From: Noviherbaspirillum autotrophicum
GTDB lineage: Bacteria > Pseudomonadota > Gammaproteobacteria > Burkholderiales > Burkholderiaceae_D
Length of the DNA stretch: 64,000 nucleotides
Direction: 5' to 3'
NCBI RefSeq assembly: GCF_000818395.1
Contig: NZ_JWJG01000028.1
Coordinates: 2,007,397-2,071,396, forward strand
The position numbers were made by a program, and so were the translations under genes. Shown here piece by piece: positions 45,814 through 55,433 of the stretch (within the stretch, counting starts at the first letter, position 1; each line of letters opens with the position of its first letter). Under the pieces are notes generated by a model. The model was not told the origin of the DNA. It did not search any database and was given only the letters and a program-made list of their open reading frames with translations.

Positions 45814-46262
45814 TGATCGCGCTGCTCCAACGCGTGACGCGCGCCAGCGTGGTCGTCGATGGCGCCACTGTCGGCGCCATCGACGACGGATTGATGGTGC
45901 TGCTGTGCGCCGAGCGCAACGACACGGAAAAAGAAGCGGATGCGCTCCTGGCCAAGCTGCTTTCCTATCGCGTGTTTTCTGATGATGCGGGCAAGATGAA
46001 CCGCAGCGTGGCCGACGTCGGCGGCGCGCTGCTCCTGGTGCCGCAGTTCACGCTGGCGGCCGATACCCGCTCCGGCACACGACCTTCCTTTACGCCGGCG
46101 GCGGCGCCGGAGGATGGCCGACGCCTGTTCGACCACTTTGTCGCACAGGCCCGCGAAAGGCATGGTGCGGTCGCCACCGGCCAGTTTGGGGCCAACATGC
46201 AGGTATCGTTGACCAACGATGGGCCGGTGACGTTCTGGCTGCAGATCAAGGCCGGAAACTGA
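45813..46262 (+). CDS. dtd: D-aminoacyl-tRNA deacylase
   Basis: A 149-residue proofreading enzyme that removes D-amino acids from tRNA. It starts [17 protein letters not shown] and contains [11 protein letters not shown] (the SQxT-like loop region) and the C-terminal NDGPVTFWL with the Gly-cisPro motif. The ATG overlaps the tyrS stop; coupling is apt because TyrRS mischarges D-Tyr. A longer open frame within tyrS is spurious. Confidence 0.95.
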   Translation: MIALLQRVTRASVVVDGATVGAIDDGLMVLLCAERNDTEKEADALLAKLLSYRVFSDDAGKMNRSVADVGGALLLVPQFTLAADTRSGTRPSFTPAAAPEDGRRLFDHFVAQARERHGAVATGQFGANMQVSLTNDGPVTFWLQIKAGN

Positions 46263-46319
46263 GCGCCGCGGTATGCTCGGCGCGTCGCATCACATCCATA
46301 ACCAGTCAAGGAGGCCACG

Positions 46320-46964
46320 ATGAAAGTTTGGAGCGAGTCGTTCCAGGATGGCGCAGCCATTCCGGGAGAATACGCATTTTGCGTGATCGACCCGGCGTCG
46401 CATGTCGCGATGTCGTCCAACAAAAACCCGCATCTCGCCTGGAGCGATCTGCCTGCCGGCACCAAGTCGCTGGCACTCATCTGCCATGACCGCGACGTGC
46501 CCTCGCGCGGCGACGACGTGAACCAGGAAGGCAAGAGCGTGCCGGCCGAACTGCCGCGCGTGGATTTTTTCCACTGGACGCTGATCGATCTGCCGGCCGA
46601 TATGAAGTCGATCGCGGCCGGCCAGTACAGCCACGCGGTGACGCCGCACGGCAAGAGCGGTCCCGACATTGGCGGCGGCTTGCCTGGACGGCACGGCATC
46701 AATGACTACACTGGCTGGTTTGCCGGCGACGCCAACATGGCTGGCAACTATTTCGGTTATGACGGCCCGTGCCCGCCGTGGAACGACTCGATCGTGCACC
46801 ACTACGTATTCACGCTGTTTGCACTGGATATCGCGCGCGTGCCAGTCGACGGCAAGTTCACCGGGCAGCAGGTGCTCGATGCCATCCGCGGCCATGTGCT
46901 CGGCGAAGCGCATATCGTCGGCACCTATACCCTGAATCCCGCGCTGGCCAAGGCCGGTCGCTAA
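46320..46964 (+). CDS. YbhB/YbcL family (PEBP-like) protein
   Basis: A 214-residue phosphatidylethanolamine-binding-protein-like protein. Recognisable segments are NKNPHLAWSDLPAGTKSLALICHDRDVPS and YFGYDGPCPPWNDSIVHHYVFTLFALD, which form the ligand pocket. Function in bacteria is unknown; Raf-kinase-inhibitor names are only by homology. AGGAGG precedes the ATG closely. A phosphatase gene follows 15 bases later. Confidence 0.88.
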   Translation: MKVWSESFQDGAAIPGEYAFCVIDPASHVAMSSNKNPHLAWSDLPAGTKSLALICHDRDVPSRGDDVNQEGKSVPAELPRVDFFHWTLIDLPADMKSIAAGQYSHAVTPHGKSGPDIGGGLPGRHGINDYTGWFAGDANMAGNYFGYDGPCPPWNDSIVHHYVFTLFALDIARVPVDGKFTGQQVLDAIRGHVLGEAHIVGTYTLNPALAKAGR

Positions 46965-46979
46965 CACCAAGGAGTCCGA

Positions 46980-47633
46980 GTGACAGAAGTCTTATTGATC
47001 CGCCACGGCGAAACTGCGTGGAATGCCGTGAAACGGCTGCAAGGCCACCTCGATGTTCCGCTCAACGCGAAAGGCGAGCAACAGGCAGCGGCACTCGGAC
47101 ACGCGCTGCGCGCTGAGCCGTTGGATGCTGTATTTTCCAGCGATTTGCAGCGTGCCTTACACACCGCGCAGGCGCTTGCCGCACCGCGCGGCATGCAGGT
47201 GCAGATCGATCCGGGGTTGCGCGAACGCTGCTACGGCGCATTCGAAGGGATGATGTATGCCGACATCGGCCAGCGTTATCCGGAAGCCTATGCAGCGTGG
47301 CAGGCGCGTGATATCGATGCGCGCTTTCCGCAAGGTGTGCATGTGGCGGAAACCCTGCGCGAATTTTCTCAGCGTGTTATTCATGTCATGACCCGCATCC
47401 TGGAGTCGGGTCGCTATCGCAAGGTCGCGCTCGTCACCCACGGCGGCGTGCTGGAATGCGCATACCGGGCCGCACAGGGCGTTGGGTTCTCCCATCCGCG
47501 CGACTTCGACATTCTCAATGCCAGCGTCAATCGATTGCAATGGACCGGAAATGGCCTGAAATTATTGCAGTGGGGTGATGTTTCTCATCTGAAAGAGCTT
47601 GAAGAATTGGCGCTCGATGAAATTGACCGATAG
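46980..47633 (+). CDS. Histidine phosphatase family protein
   Basis: A 217-residue phosphoglycerate-mutase-like phosphatase with LLIRHGETAWN carrying the catalytic His, and THGGVLECAYR with the second His. The start is GTG 46980 behind AAGGAG. Substrate unknown; names such as GpmB or CobC would be guesswork. Same strand and close spacing with the PEBP-like gene. Confidence 0.88.
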   Translation: MTEVLLIRHGETAWNAVKRLQGHLDVPLNAKGEQQAAALGHALRAEPLDAVFSSDLQRALHTAQALAAPRGMQVQIDPGLRERCYGAFEGMMYADIGQRYPEAYAAWQARDIDARFPQGVHVAETLREFSQRVIHVMTRILESGRYRKVALVTHGGVLECAYRAAQGVGFSHPRDFDILNASVNRLQWTGNGLKLLQWGDVSHLKELEELALDEIDR

Positions 47634-47775
47634 TAGTTTGTAGAATTTATAAGCTTGAAGTACCGAATTTCTAGTCCGGTGGCTTGAACGCACTGCAACT
47701 AATTATTCGGATGTAATTTGATGGACGCGCCGGAGGGGATAAAATAGTGGTTTCTGTCCGCGCCATCCCTTTTCC

Positions 47776-48822
47776 GTGAAAATCGGCCCGTATTCTCTCA
47801 GTAACAATGTTTTCGTCGCCCCGATGGCCGGGGTGACGGATCGGCCTTTCCGCCAGTTATGCAAGCAACTGGGTGCGGGCTATGCGGTGTCGGAGATGGC
47901 AGCATCCGATCCGCGCCTGTGGGCCAGCGAAAAGACGGCGCGCCGCATCAATCATGATGGGGAAATGGAACCGAAGGCGGTGCAGATTGCCGGTGCCGAC
48001 CCGCAGATTCTGGCGAATTGCGCGCGATTCAATGTCGAGCGCGGCGCGCAGATCATCGACATCAACATGGGCTGCCCGGTCAAGAAGGTATGCAACAGCT
48101 GGTGCGGCTCGGCATTGCTGCAGGACGAGCACCTGGTCGGCCACATTCTCGATGCCGTCGTACGTGCGGTCGATGTGCCGGTCACCTTGAAATTTCGTAC
48201 CGGCTGGAATCGGCAGAACAAAAATGCCTTGACCATCGCCCGCATGGCTGAAGCCAGCGGCATCGCTATGCTGACCTTGCACGGACGCACCCGCGCCGAC
48301 GGGTATGGCGGTGAGGCGGAATACGAAACGATTGCGGCGGTCAAGTCAGCGGTATCGATCCCGGTGGTCGCCAATGGCGACATCACTTCGCCGGAAAAGG
48401 CGAAGCAGGTGCTGGCAGTGACCGGGGCCGATGCCGTCATGATCGGTCGTGCCGCGCAGGGACGGCCATGGATTTTTCGTGAAATCGACCATTTCCTGCG
48501 TACCGGCGAAATCCTGCTGGCGCCGACAGTGGCCGAAGTGCGCGCATTGATGAGCGAGCATCTGCAGTCGCACTATGCGTTCTACGGCGAGTTCATGGGC
48601 TTGCGCACGGCACGCAAGCACATCGGCTGGTACGTGCGCGATCTGTCTGGCGGCGAGGAATTCCGCCAGCGCATGAACCGGCTGGAAAGCTGCGAAGAGC
48701 AGCTCGCCGCTGTCGACGCTTTCTTCGGATCGCAATTGGCCTTCGGCGAACGGTTACAATACGGCCGGGCTGCGATCAGCCGGGCTGCGGTCGGCCTTAC
48801 CGAACAAAAGCTGGCCGCTTGA
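47776..48822 (+). CDS. dusB: tRNA-dihydrouridine synthase B
   Basis: A 348-residue FMN enzyme reducing uridine in tRNA. The NMGCPVKKVCNSWCGSALL loop holds the catalytic Cys, and GRTRADGYGGEAEYE and ANGDITSPEKAK bind FMN/phosphate. It uses a GTG start without a clear Shine-Dalgarno. It lies 27 bases upstream of fis; dusB-fis is a conserved pair. Confidence 0.95.
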   Translation: MKIGPYSLSNNVFVAPMAGVTDRPFRQLCKQLGAGYAVSEMAASDPRLWASEKTARRINHDGEMEPKAVQIAGADPQILANCARFNVERGAQIIDINMGCPVKKVCNSWCGSALLQDEHLVGHILDAVVRAVDVPVTLKFRTGWNRQNKNALTIARMAEASGIAMLTLHGRTRADGYGGEAEYETIAAVKSAVSIPVVANGDITSPEKAKQVLAVTGADAVMIGRAAQGRPWIFREIDHFLRTGEILLAPTVAEVRALMSEHLQSHYAFYGEFMGLRTARKHIGWYVRDLSGGEEFRQRMNRLESCEEQLAAVDAFFGSQLAFGERLQYGRAAISRAAVGLTEQKLAA

Positions 48823-48849
48823 TTCATATAAAAAATACAATGCACTGCA

Positions 48850-49083
48850 ATGAGTAAAGACAATATCCAGGACGTCGTCAGGAAAAGCCTTGAGAAATAC
48901 TTCAGGGATTTGGGTGAGCAACAACCGTCGAACGTCTATGAAATGGTGGTCTTTACCGTTGAAAAGCCGATACTGGAAGCGGTGATGGCGCGCGCTGCCG
49001 GAAACCAGTCGCTGGCGGCAGAAATGCTGGGAATTAACCGGAATACCTTGCGCAAGAAATTGCAGCAGCACGGCTTGCTGTGA
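48850..49083 (+). CDS. fis: Fis family nucleoid-associated regulator
   Basis: A 77-residue Fis protein, the short betaproteobacterial form (E. coli has 98). The C-terminal helix-turn-helix is AAGNQSLAAEMLGINRNTLRKKL. It bends DNA and regulates rRNA and other promoters. Encoded right after dusB as usual. Confidence 0.94.
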   Translation: MSKDNIQDVVRKSLEKYFRDLGEQQPSNVYEMVVFTVEKPILEAVMARAAGNQSLAAEMLGINRNTLRKKLQQHGLL

Positions 49084-49170
49084 TCTATAACGCAAAAACA
49101 GTGCAGTAGCAGCCGGGCTGCGGCCAGCGGTACCGTTTTTTCGTTATTCATTACTTTTTGCCAGTCCATC

Positions 49171-50748
49171 ATGATCAAACAAGCTCTCATCTCCGTTTCC
49201 GATAAAACGGGTGTGCTCGATTTTGCCAAGGCCCTGTCCGCGCTGGGCGTGAATATCCTGTCGACCGGCGGCACGGCCAAACTGCTGGCTGACAACGGCG
49301 TCAAGGTGACCGAAGTTGCCGACTACACCGGCTTTCCGGAAATGCTGGACGGCCGCGTCAAGACGCTGCATCCGAAGGTGCATGGAGGCATTCTCGCGCG
49401 CCGTGATCTGCCGGAGCACGTCGCTGCGCTGGAACAGCACGGCATTCCGACCATCGACATGGTGGTGGTGAACCTGTACCCGTTCCAGCAAACGGTCGCC
49501 AAGGATCAGTGCACGCTGGAAGACGCGATCGAGAACATCGACATCGGCGGCCCGACCATGCTGCGTTCGTCGGCCAAGAACCACAAGGACGTGGTCGTGG
49601 TGTGCGACCCGGCCGACTATGGCCGCGTGCTCGATGAAATGAAGGCAGGCAATGGCGAGGTGAGCTACGACACCAAGTTTGCGCTGGCCAAGAAAGTGTT
49701 CGCCCATACCGCGCAATACGACGGCGCGATCACCAACTACTTGACTGCGCTCGGCGAAGACAAGCAGCACGCCACGCGCAGCGCCTATCCGCAGACGCTG
49801 AACCTGCATTTCGAAAAAGTGCAGGAAATGCGCTACGGGGAAAACCCGCACCAGTCGGCCGCGTTCTACCGTGATCTGGTACCGGTTGCCGGATCTCTGT
49901 CCAACTACAAGCAATTGCAGGGCAAGGAACTGTCGTACAACAACATCGCAGATGCCGATGCAGCCTGGGAATGCGTGAAGACCTTTGACGCATCTGGCAG
50001 CAGCGCGGCCTGCGTGATCATCAAGCACGCCAATCCGTGTGGCGTGGCCATCGGCGCCAACCCACTGGAAGCGTACAACAAGGCATTCCAGACCGACCCG
50101 ACCTCGGCCTTTGGCGGCATCATCGCGTTCAACTGCGAACTCGACGGCAAGGCCGCCGAAGCGGTCGTCAAGCAGTTCGTCGAAGTGCTGATCGCGCCGT
50201 CATTCTCTGCCGAGGCGAAGCAGATTTTCGCCGCCAAGCAGAACGTGCGCCTGCTCGAAATCCCGCTGGCAAACGCAGTGAACGCCTATGACTTCAAGCG
50301 CGTCGGCGGCGGCCTGTTGCTGCAATCGCCCGACTCGAAGAATGTCGCCGTGGCCGAGCTGAAAGTGGTGACCAAGAAGCAACCCACGCCACAGCAACTG
50401 CAAGATATGATGTTCGCCTGGCGCGTTGCCAAGTTCGTCAAGTCGAATGCGATCGTGTTCTGCGCCAACGGCATGACGCTCGGCGTCGGCGCCGGCCAGA
50501 TGAGCCGCGTCGATTCGGCCCGCATCGCGTCGATCAAGGCGCAGAATGCCGGCCTGACACTGGCGGGTTCGGCAGTGGCGTCGGATGCGTTCTTCCCGTT
50601 CCGCGACGGTCTCGACGTGGTAGTCGATGCGGGTGCCACCTGCGTCATTCATCCGGGTGGATCGATGCGCGATCAGGAAGTGATCGATGCAGCCGACGAG
50701 CGTGGCGTGGTGATGCTGTTTACCGGCACGCGCCATTTCCGTCATTAA
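49171..50748 (+). CDS. purH: Bifunctional AICAR formyltransferase / IMP cyclohydrolase
   Basis: A 525-residue enzyme for the last two steps of IMP synthesis. The N-terminal MGS-like cyclohydrolase ([27 protein letters not shown]) is followed by the AICARFT domain ([23 protein letters not shown]). Full length. It is upstream of ruvC, separated by a hairpin. Confidence 0.96.
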   Translation: MIKQALISVSDKTGVLDFAKALSALGVNILSTGGTAKLLADNGVKVTEVADYTGFPEMLDGRVKTLHPKVHGGILARRDLPEHVAALEQHGIPTIDMVVVNLYPFQQTVAKDQCTLEDAIENIDIGGPTMLRSSAKNHKDVVVVCDPADYGRVLDEMKAGNGEVSYDTKFALAKKVFAHTAQYDGAITNYLTALGEDKQHATRSAYPQTLNLHFEKVQEMRYGENPHQSAAFYRDLVPVAGSLSNYKQLQGKELSYNNIADADAAWECVKTFDASGSSAACVIIKHANPCGVAIGANPLEAYNKAFQTDPTSAFGGIIAFNCELDGKAAEAVVKQFVEVLIAPSFSAEAKQIFAAKQNVRLLEIPLANAVNAYDFKRVGGGLLLQSPDSKNVAVAELKVVTKKQPTPQQLQDMMFAWRVAKFVKSNAIVFCANGMTLGVGAGQMSRVDSARIASIKAQNAGLTLAGSAVASDAFFPFRDGLDVVVDAGATCVIHPGGSMRDQEVIDAADERGVVMLFTGTRHFRH

Positions 50749-50760
50749 TTGAGCAACATC

Positions 50761-50786
50761 GTCATCCCCGACAATGCGGGGATGAC
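50761..50786 (+). promoter_or_regulatory. Hairpin that may mask the ruvC ribosome-binding site
   Basis: A perfect 10-bp stem GTCATCCCCG / CGGGGATGAC with loop ACAATG between purH and ruvC. The only Shine-Dalgarno-like sequence before the ruvC ATG (GGGGA, 50778-50782) lies in its 3' arm. The motif is also a common intergenic palindrome, so control of translation is an inference. Confidence 0.55.
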
Positions 50787-50793
50787 TTCTTCA

Positions 50794-51336
50794 ATGAAAA
50801 TTCTCGGCATCGACCCCGGACTGCGTACCACCGGATTTGGCGTGATCACCAAGCAGGGCAACAAGCTCGGCTATATTGCGTCAGGCACCATCAAGACACC
50901 CGATGCCGATCTGCCGCAGCGGCTGAAAACCATCCTGGCCGGCGTTTCCGAAATCATCCGCACCTATTCGCCCGACTGCGCGGCGATCGAGAAGGTGTTC
51001 GTCAATGTCAATCCGCAATCGACGCTGTTGCTGGGGCAGGCGCGTGGCGCAGCGATTTGTGCGCTAGTCAGTGCCGACCTCGCGGTGGCGGAATATACCG
51101 CGTTGCAGATCAAGCAAGCCGTCACCGGCCACGGCCGTGCAGCCAAGCAGCAGATTCAGGACATGGTGCAGCGCCTGCTGATGTTGTCCGGCACGCCGAG
51201 CACCGATGCGGCCGATGCGTTGGGCGTGGCTATTTGCCATGCGCATAGCGGCGAAGCGTTGTCGGCTCTGGGTGGTTTGGCGCCTGCCTTGACCAAGAAG
51301 GGTGTGCGCGTACGGCGCGGTCGCCTGATCGGCTAG
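50794..51336 (+). CDS. ruvC: Crossover junction endodeoxyribonuclease RuvC
   Basis: A 180-residue Holliday junction resolvase. Catalytic acids are Asp7 ([14 protein letters not shown]), Glu in AAIEKVFVN and the C-terminal [15 protein letters not shown] start at ATG 50794; an upstream TTG frame would include the hairpin. The stop codon forms one end of a 21-bp inverted repeat. Unlike the usual ruvC-ruvA-ruvB order, an antisense gene intervenes. Confidence 0.95.
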   Translation: MKILGIDPGLRTTGFGVITKQGNKLGYIASGTIKTPDADLPQRLKTILAGVSEIIRTYSPDCAAIEKVFVNVNPQSTLLLGQARGAAICALVSADLAVAEYTALQIKQAVTGHGRAAKQQIQDMVQRLLMLSGTPSTDAADALGVAICHAHSGEALSALGGLAPALTKKGVRVRRGRLIG

Positions 51337-51388
51337 AACGCATTTCATCAATAGACCGCAGGCCATCCTATTGATGAAATGCGTTCTA
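51334..51388. repeat. 21-bp perfect inverted repeat at the ruvC / HELAH-protein junction
   Basis: Left arm 51334-51354, right arm 51368-51388, 13-base centre. Both arms begin with TAGAACGCATTT on their own strand. The first triplet of each arm is the stop codon of the gene reading into it (ruvC on plus, the membrane protein on minus). There is no clear T-run, so it is not a classic terminator but would form a long stem in both transcripts. Confidence 0.85.
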
Positions 51389-51967
51389 ATGCTTTTCCGC
51401 CTTGCGTGCGGCGATTTCGAAGCGGTTATGCCAGTACGCATCGCGCCCGCGGATGCCGGCCCATGCGCTGGATGCGAGATATGCGAATGGAAAGGCGATG
51501 CCCCAGCGTTCCGCCTGCCGCACATGGGCCAGTTCATGCATCAGCACGCGCGAGGACAAGCCTTGCTGCTCGGCGATGATGACATGGCCAAGCGCCATGG
51601 CTGTCATGGCGCCGAACGGGTGCCGGCTTAGCACCGCATCCGCAAACGGCCCGCGCACCAGCAACGCGGCCGTATGCCCGCGTATGAACTGTGCATGGCC
51701 ACGCCAGGCTAAGACGGGCAACGCGAACAGCAGCCCCACGATTGTCAGCGGGAGTGCCCAGACAATGCCAAGCAGCGTGCCGATCCAGGATAGGGACCGG
51801 CGAAGGAGGCGGTGACGGGAAAACTGGCGGAGTCGGAAGCGCATGCGCTGGCTCGATAACGGTTGGGACCCGCGCGGCGGACCTTGATTCTCATGGCGCG
51901 GCATGCCGGACGGGCGTAACGATTCACCGCGATCCGATCTGAAACCGTTTCTTAGATTGTCGCTCAT
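51386..51967 (-). CDS. Membrane protein with HELAH zinc-peptidase-like motif
   Basis: A 193-residue protein of unknown function. A polar, Arg-rich N-terminal region (1-57) precedes a long hydrophobic stretch (~58-88, one or two helices) and a C-terminal part with LMHELAHVRQAERWG (His144, Glu145, His148) and NRFEIAARKAE with Glu184. HExxH plus a downstream Glu suggests a zincin-like metallopeptidase or relic. AAGGA before ATG 51967 supports this start; the frame remains open to 52093. It sits between ruvC and ruvA on the opposite strand, flanked by inverted repeats. Confidence 0.7.
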   Translation of the reverse strand: MSDNLRNGFRSDRGESLRPSGMPRHENQGPPRGSQPLSSQRMRFRLRQFSRHRLLRRSLSWIGTLLGIVWALPLTIVGLLFALPVLAWRGHAQFIRGHTAALLVRGPFADAVLSRHPFGAMTAMALGHVIIAEQQGLSSRVLMHELAHVRQAERWGIAFPFAYLASSAWAGIRGRDAYWHNRFEIAARKAEKH

Positions 51968-52016
51968 CGGAAAAAATCCTTGCCGGGAAATCGACCATGA
52001 ATCCAGACATGACGCA

Positions 52017-52057
52017 GGCAAGGTGTTGCGCCGACTTGGCTGGCGCAACACCTTGCC
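52017..52057. repeat. 16-bp perfect inverted repeat upstream of ruvA
   Basis: GGCAAGGTGTTGCGCC (52017-52032) and its exact complement (52042-52057) around a nine-base loop. It lies in the divergent leader region between the HELAH protein start (51967) and ruvA (52119). It could be an operator, a terminator of antisense read-through, or a leader structure. Confidence 0.8.
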
Positions 52058-52118
52058 CAATGGGACAGGGCGGCAATGTCCTGTATGATTCACTTAACGT
52101 TCTAAGGTCTTTTTATCC

Positions 52119-52697
52119 ATGATAGGTCGTCTTTCCGGAATCCTTCTTGAGAAAAATCCGCCGCAATTGCTGGTCGATTGCAATGGTGTCGGTTATGAGG
52201 TTGATGTGCCGATGAGCACGTTTTACAACCTGCCCGGCATGGGCGAAAAAGTGGTGTTGCTCACGCATTTGGCAGTACGGGAAGACGCGCACCTGCTGTA
52301 CGGCTTCGGCACGGTCGAAGAACGGAATGTGTTCAAGCAGCTGATCAAGATTTCCGGGGTCGGCGCACGCACGGCTCTGTCGATTTTGTCCGGCATGTCG
52401 GTGGCGGATTTATCGCAGGCGATTACCCTGCAGGAAGCCGGCCGCCTCACCAAGATTCCCGGTATCGGCAAGAAGACGGCGGAGCGCCTGCTGCTGGAAC
52501 TCAAGGGCAAGATCGGCGCCGATCTGGGAGCTGTTGGCGGCCTTGCCCATCACGACGCGACGTCTGACATCCTGAATGCATTGCTGGCGCTCGGCTATTC
52601 TGACAAGGAAGCAATGCTCGCCCTGAAACAAGTGCCAGCCGGCTCCACCGTATCGGATGGCATCAAGCTGGCGTTGAAGGCGCTGTCCAAGGCATAA
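52119..52697 (+). CDS. ruvA: Holliday junction helicase subunit RuvA
   Basis: A 192-residue protein with [23 protein letters not shown] at the OB-fold, tandem helix-hairpin-helix motifs ([26 protein letters not shown]) and the C-terminal RuvB-binding domain. It holds the four-way junction for RuvB. It lies nine bases upstream of ruvB. Confidence 0.96.
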   Translation: MIGRLSGILLEKNPPQLLVDCNGVGYEVDVPMSTFYNLPGMGEKVVLLTHLAVREDAHLLYGFGTVEERNVFKQLIKISGVGARTALSILSGMSVADLSQAITLQEAGRLTKIPGIGKKTAERLLLELKGKIGADLGAVGGLAHHDATSDILNALLALGYSDKEAMLALKQVPAGSTVSDGIKLALKALSKA

Positions 52698-52706
52698 GAG
52701 GACTTC

Positions 52707-53771
52707 ATGAGTATCCAGACCGACAATTTCACTGATCAGCGGATCATTTCCGCGACCCCGGCTTCGAGCAATGAGGAAGCGGTCGAGCGTGCGTTGCGCC
52801 CGAAGCAGCTCGACGAATATGTCGGGCAGGAAAAAATTCACAGCCAGCTGGAAATCTTCATCACGGCCGCTCGGCAGCGGCGCGAGGCGCTGGACCATAC
52901 GTTGCTGTTCGGGCCGCCCGGCTTGGGCAAGACTACGCTGGCGCATATCATCGCGCGTGAGATGGGTGTCAATTTGCGGCAGACGTCCGGTCCGGTGCTG
53001 GAGCGCGCGGGCGATTTGGCGGCGCTGTTGACGAACCTGGAGCCGAACGATGTCTTGTTCATCGATGAAATCCATCGCCTGTCGCCGGTCGTCGAGGAAA
53101 TCCTGTATCCGGCGCTGGAAGACTACCAGATCGATATCATGATCGGCGAAGGTCCGGCCGCACGCTCGGTGCGGCTCGACTTGCAGCCGTTTACGCTGGT
53201 TGGTGCCACCACTCGCGCCGGCATGCTCACCAATCCGTTGCGCGACCGTTTCGGCATCGTCGCGCGACTCGAGTTTTACACGCCGCAGGAACTGGCCCGA
53301 ATCGTCACGCGCAGCGCCTCCCTGCTCAATGCGGTGATCGTCGACGATGGCGCGCTCGAAATCGCCAAGCGCAGCCGCGGCACGCCGCGTATTGCCAACC
53401 GCCTGTTGCGGCGCGTGCGCGACTACGCGGAAGTCAAGGGCAACGGGAAGATCACCAAGGACATGGCTGATGCCGCGCTGAAGATGCTCGATGTCGATCC
53501 GGTCGGCTTCGACGTCATGGACCGCAAGCTGCTGGAAGCGGTCTTGTTCAAGTTTAACGGCGGCCCGGTCGGGCTCGACAATCTGGCGGCAGCCATCGGT
53601 GAAGAGCGCGATACCATCGAGGATGTGCTGGAGCCGTATCTGATTCAGCAGGGTTTCCTGCAGCGTACGCCGCGTGGCCGCATCGCGACGCCAACGGCTT
53701 ATGCACATTTCGGCGTGACGGCGCCGCGTGGCGGCGTGTCCGGAGATTTGTGGGAGCAACCGCAGGGCTAG
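52707..53771 (+). CDS. ruvB: Holliday junction branch migration ATPase RuvB
   Basis: A 354-residue AAA+ motor with Walker [10 protein letters not shown] (~69-77), Walker [10 protein letters not shown] (~115-123), sensor GATTRAGML, and a C-terminal winged helix ([17 protein letters not shown]). With RuvA it drives branch migration before RuvC cleavage. Confidence 0.97.
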   Translation: MSIQTDNFTDQRIISATPASSNEEAVERALRPKQLDEYVGQEKIHSQLEIFITAARQRREALDHTLLFGPPGLGKTTLAHIIAREMGVNLRQTSGPVLERAGDLAALLTNLEPNDVLFIDEIHRLSPVVEEILYPALEDYQIDIMIGEGPAARSVRLDLQPFTLVGATTRAGMLTNPLRDRFGIVARLEFYTPQELARIVTRSASLLNAVIVDDGALEIAKRSRGTPRIANRLLRRVRDYAEVKGNGKITKDMADAALKMLDVDPVGFDVMDRKLLEAVLFKFNGGPVGLDNLAAAIGEERDTIEDVLEPYLIQQGFLQRTPRGRIATPTAYAHFGVTAPRGGVSGDLWEQPQG

Positions 53772-53975
53772 AGGCTGGAAATGCATGCTGCGGGGAAAGA
53801 TGCCGGGTAATTACATTTTTAACATCAGTAGAAATACGGTGGTTGGTGCAAGCCGTGAGAAATCGGAGAACATCGATTTATAATCAATTTTTTAAGCACG
53901 AGCGCACTTTTCTTTTTTAAGCGAGCACAAATTATGGTTTGCCTGTCTGCGTAAAGTACAGGCTAGCCACGCAAC

Positions 53976-54848
53976 ATGTCGCTCTCAACCTACCTATCTT
54001 TCCCATCGAGTCCCGCCATGCTCATGTCCACGCAAGCTAATCGCTATGCACTTCAGCTGCTCGATGCTCGCGCGCAGGCAGAGATGATGCCGCAATTGTC
54101 CAGCCAGGTGCCGATGACGATCGGGGATAGCTACGACGTTGCCAAGTGCATCATGGATATTCGCATTGCCCAAGGCGAATCCATGGTAGGGCGCAAGATC
54201 GGTTTTTCCAACCGCAAGATCTGGTCCAAATACGGCGTGGCCGAACCGATCCGGGCACCGATCTGGACTCCGCTGTTCGATTCGACCATACGATTTGCCG
54301 AAGGAAATCGCGGTATTCAAAGCCTGCTCGGCGCATTGCAGCCACGGCTCGGGCCGGAAGTCGTATTTAAACTGAATCGGACGCCGGCGCCGGATGCCAC
54401 CATCGAGCAGTTGGCAGAGTGCATAGAATGGATGGCGCATGCCTTCGAGATCGTGGTGTGCCCGTTCCCGGAATGGAAGTTCGAGGTCAGCGACGCCATT
54501 GCCGCGTTCGGCTTGCATGGTTCATTGATTATCGGCGAGCCCAAGGTACTGTCGGCCGCCAGCCGCCGTAATCTTGGTGAAGTGCTGTCGCACGCTAGCC
54601 TGTCTTTGTCTTGCGGAGATGAATTGCGTTCCGCCGGCTTCGGCAGCGACGTCTTGGGCAGCCCTTTGCACGCCTTGTGGCATTTGCACCAGTTGCTCAA
54701 GATGCAGCCGGAATTCCCTGCATTAAGCGAAGGCGAAATCATTACCACCGGCACCTGGACCGACGTGTGTCCGATCAAGCCGGGGGAAACGTGGACATCA
54801 GCCTTCTCGGGGGTGAGCTTGCCGGGGTTAACCATTTCATTCGTCTAA
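53976..54848 (+). CDS. 2-keto-4-pentenoate hydratase-like protein (MhpD / fumarylacetoacetate hydrolase superfamily)
   Basis: A 290-residue protein. GRKIGFSNRKIW, LGPEVVFKL, the acidic HAFEIV segment and EGEIITTGTW match the MhpD-type hydratases that add water to 2-hydroxypentadienoates in aromatic meta-cleavage. No other meta-cleavage genes are nearby, so the substrate is uncertain. A possible -10 (TATAAT, 53879-53884) lies 91 bases upstream. Start alternatives exist at the internal ATGs near 54018 and 54024. Confidence 0.82.
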   Translation: MSLSTYLSFPSSPAMLMSTQANRYALQLLDARAQAEMMPQLSSQVPMTIGDSYDVAKCIMDIRIAQGESMVGRKIGFSNRKIWSKYGVAEPIRAPIWTPLFDSTIRFAEGNRGIQSLLGALQPRLGPEVVFKLNRTPAPDATIEQLAECIEWMAHAFEIVVCPFPEWKFEVSDAIAAFGLHGSLIIGEPKVLSAASRRNLGEVLSHASLSLSCGDELRSAGFGSDVLGSPLHALWHLHQLLKMQPEFPALSEGEIITTGTWTDVCPIKPGETWTSAFSGVSLPGLTISFV

Positions 54849-54901
54849 CGAGCCAATCCGTGTTCGCTTCGCCATTGGAGCAGACGCGGTATCGTGGAAA
54901 T

Positions 54902-54930
54902 AAAAAAGGCGCCAGCGGCGCCTTTTTTAT
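54902..54930. terminator. Bidirectional terminator, hydratase / DUF2147
   Basis: AAAAAAGGCGCC / GGCGCCTTTTTT stem with an AGC loop. T-runs on both strands can end both convergent genes. Confidence 0.92.
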
Positions 54931-54944
54931 TGAATAGGCAGGAA

Positions 54945-55400
54945 TTAATCCACGCGTTCCCACGTCTGGGTACGGCCCAGCATCGGCACGCCGATGTAGC
55001 CGCGCACGTCGAGCTTCTTGCCGCCGCCAACGACGGACATTTTGCTCTTGTACGATTTGCCATTCTTCGGGTCGACGATCTGGCCGCCGTTGTACTCGTT
55101 GCCGTCCTTCTTCATGCCGGTCAGGATGGTCATGCCGACGATCGGCTGGTCTTTCAACGGGCCTTCGCACTTGTCGCATTTCGGGTTCGGATCTTCACCG
55201 GGCTCACGGAACAATTTTTCAATCGTGCCGCGCAATTCGCCGTTGACTTCGCTGATGCGAATCAGCGATTTCGGCTTGCCCGACTCATCGTCGATGGTCT
55301 TCCATACGCCAACCGGCGAACCTACTTGCGCCCATGCCGCGAGCGAGCTGAGCGAGAGCGTGACCGCTCCCAAAGTCAGGGCTAATCGTTTTGAATTCAT
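54945..55400 (-). CDS. DUF2147 secreted protein
   Basis: A 151-residue exported protein with signal peptide ending SLAAWAQVGS. The DUF2147 domain begins SPVGVWKTIDDESGKPKSLIRI and ends with a YIGVPMLGRTQTWERVD tail, a small beta-barrel (lipocalin-like) fold. A CDKC motif (CDKCEGPLK) is present. AAGGA lies before the ATG. Function unknown; periplasmic location likely. Confidence 0.87.
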   Translation of the reverse strand: MNSKRLALTLGAVTLSLSSLAAWAQVGSPVGVWKTIDDESGKPKSLIRISEVNGELRGTIEKLFREPGEDPNPKCDKCEGPLKDQPIVGMTILTGMKKDGNEYNGGQIVDPKNGKSYKSKMSVVGGGKKLDVRGYIGVPMLGRTQTWERVD

Positions 55401-55433
55401 GGTTGTTTTCCTTGTCTCCAGGGGTCATGTAAC

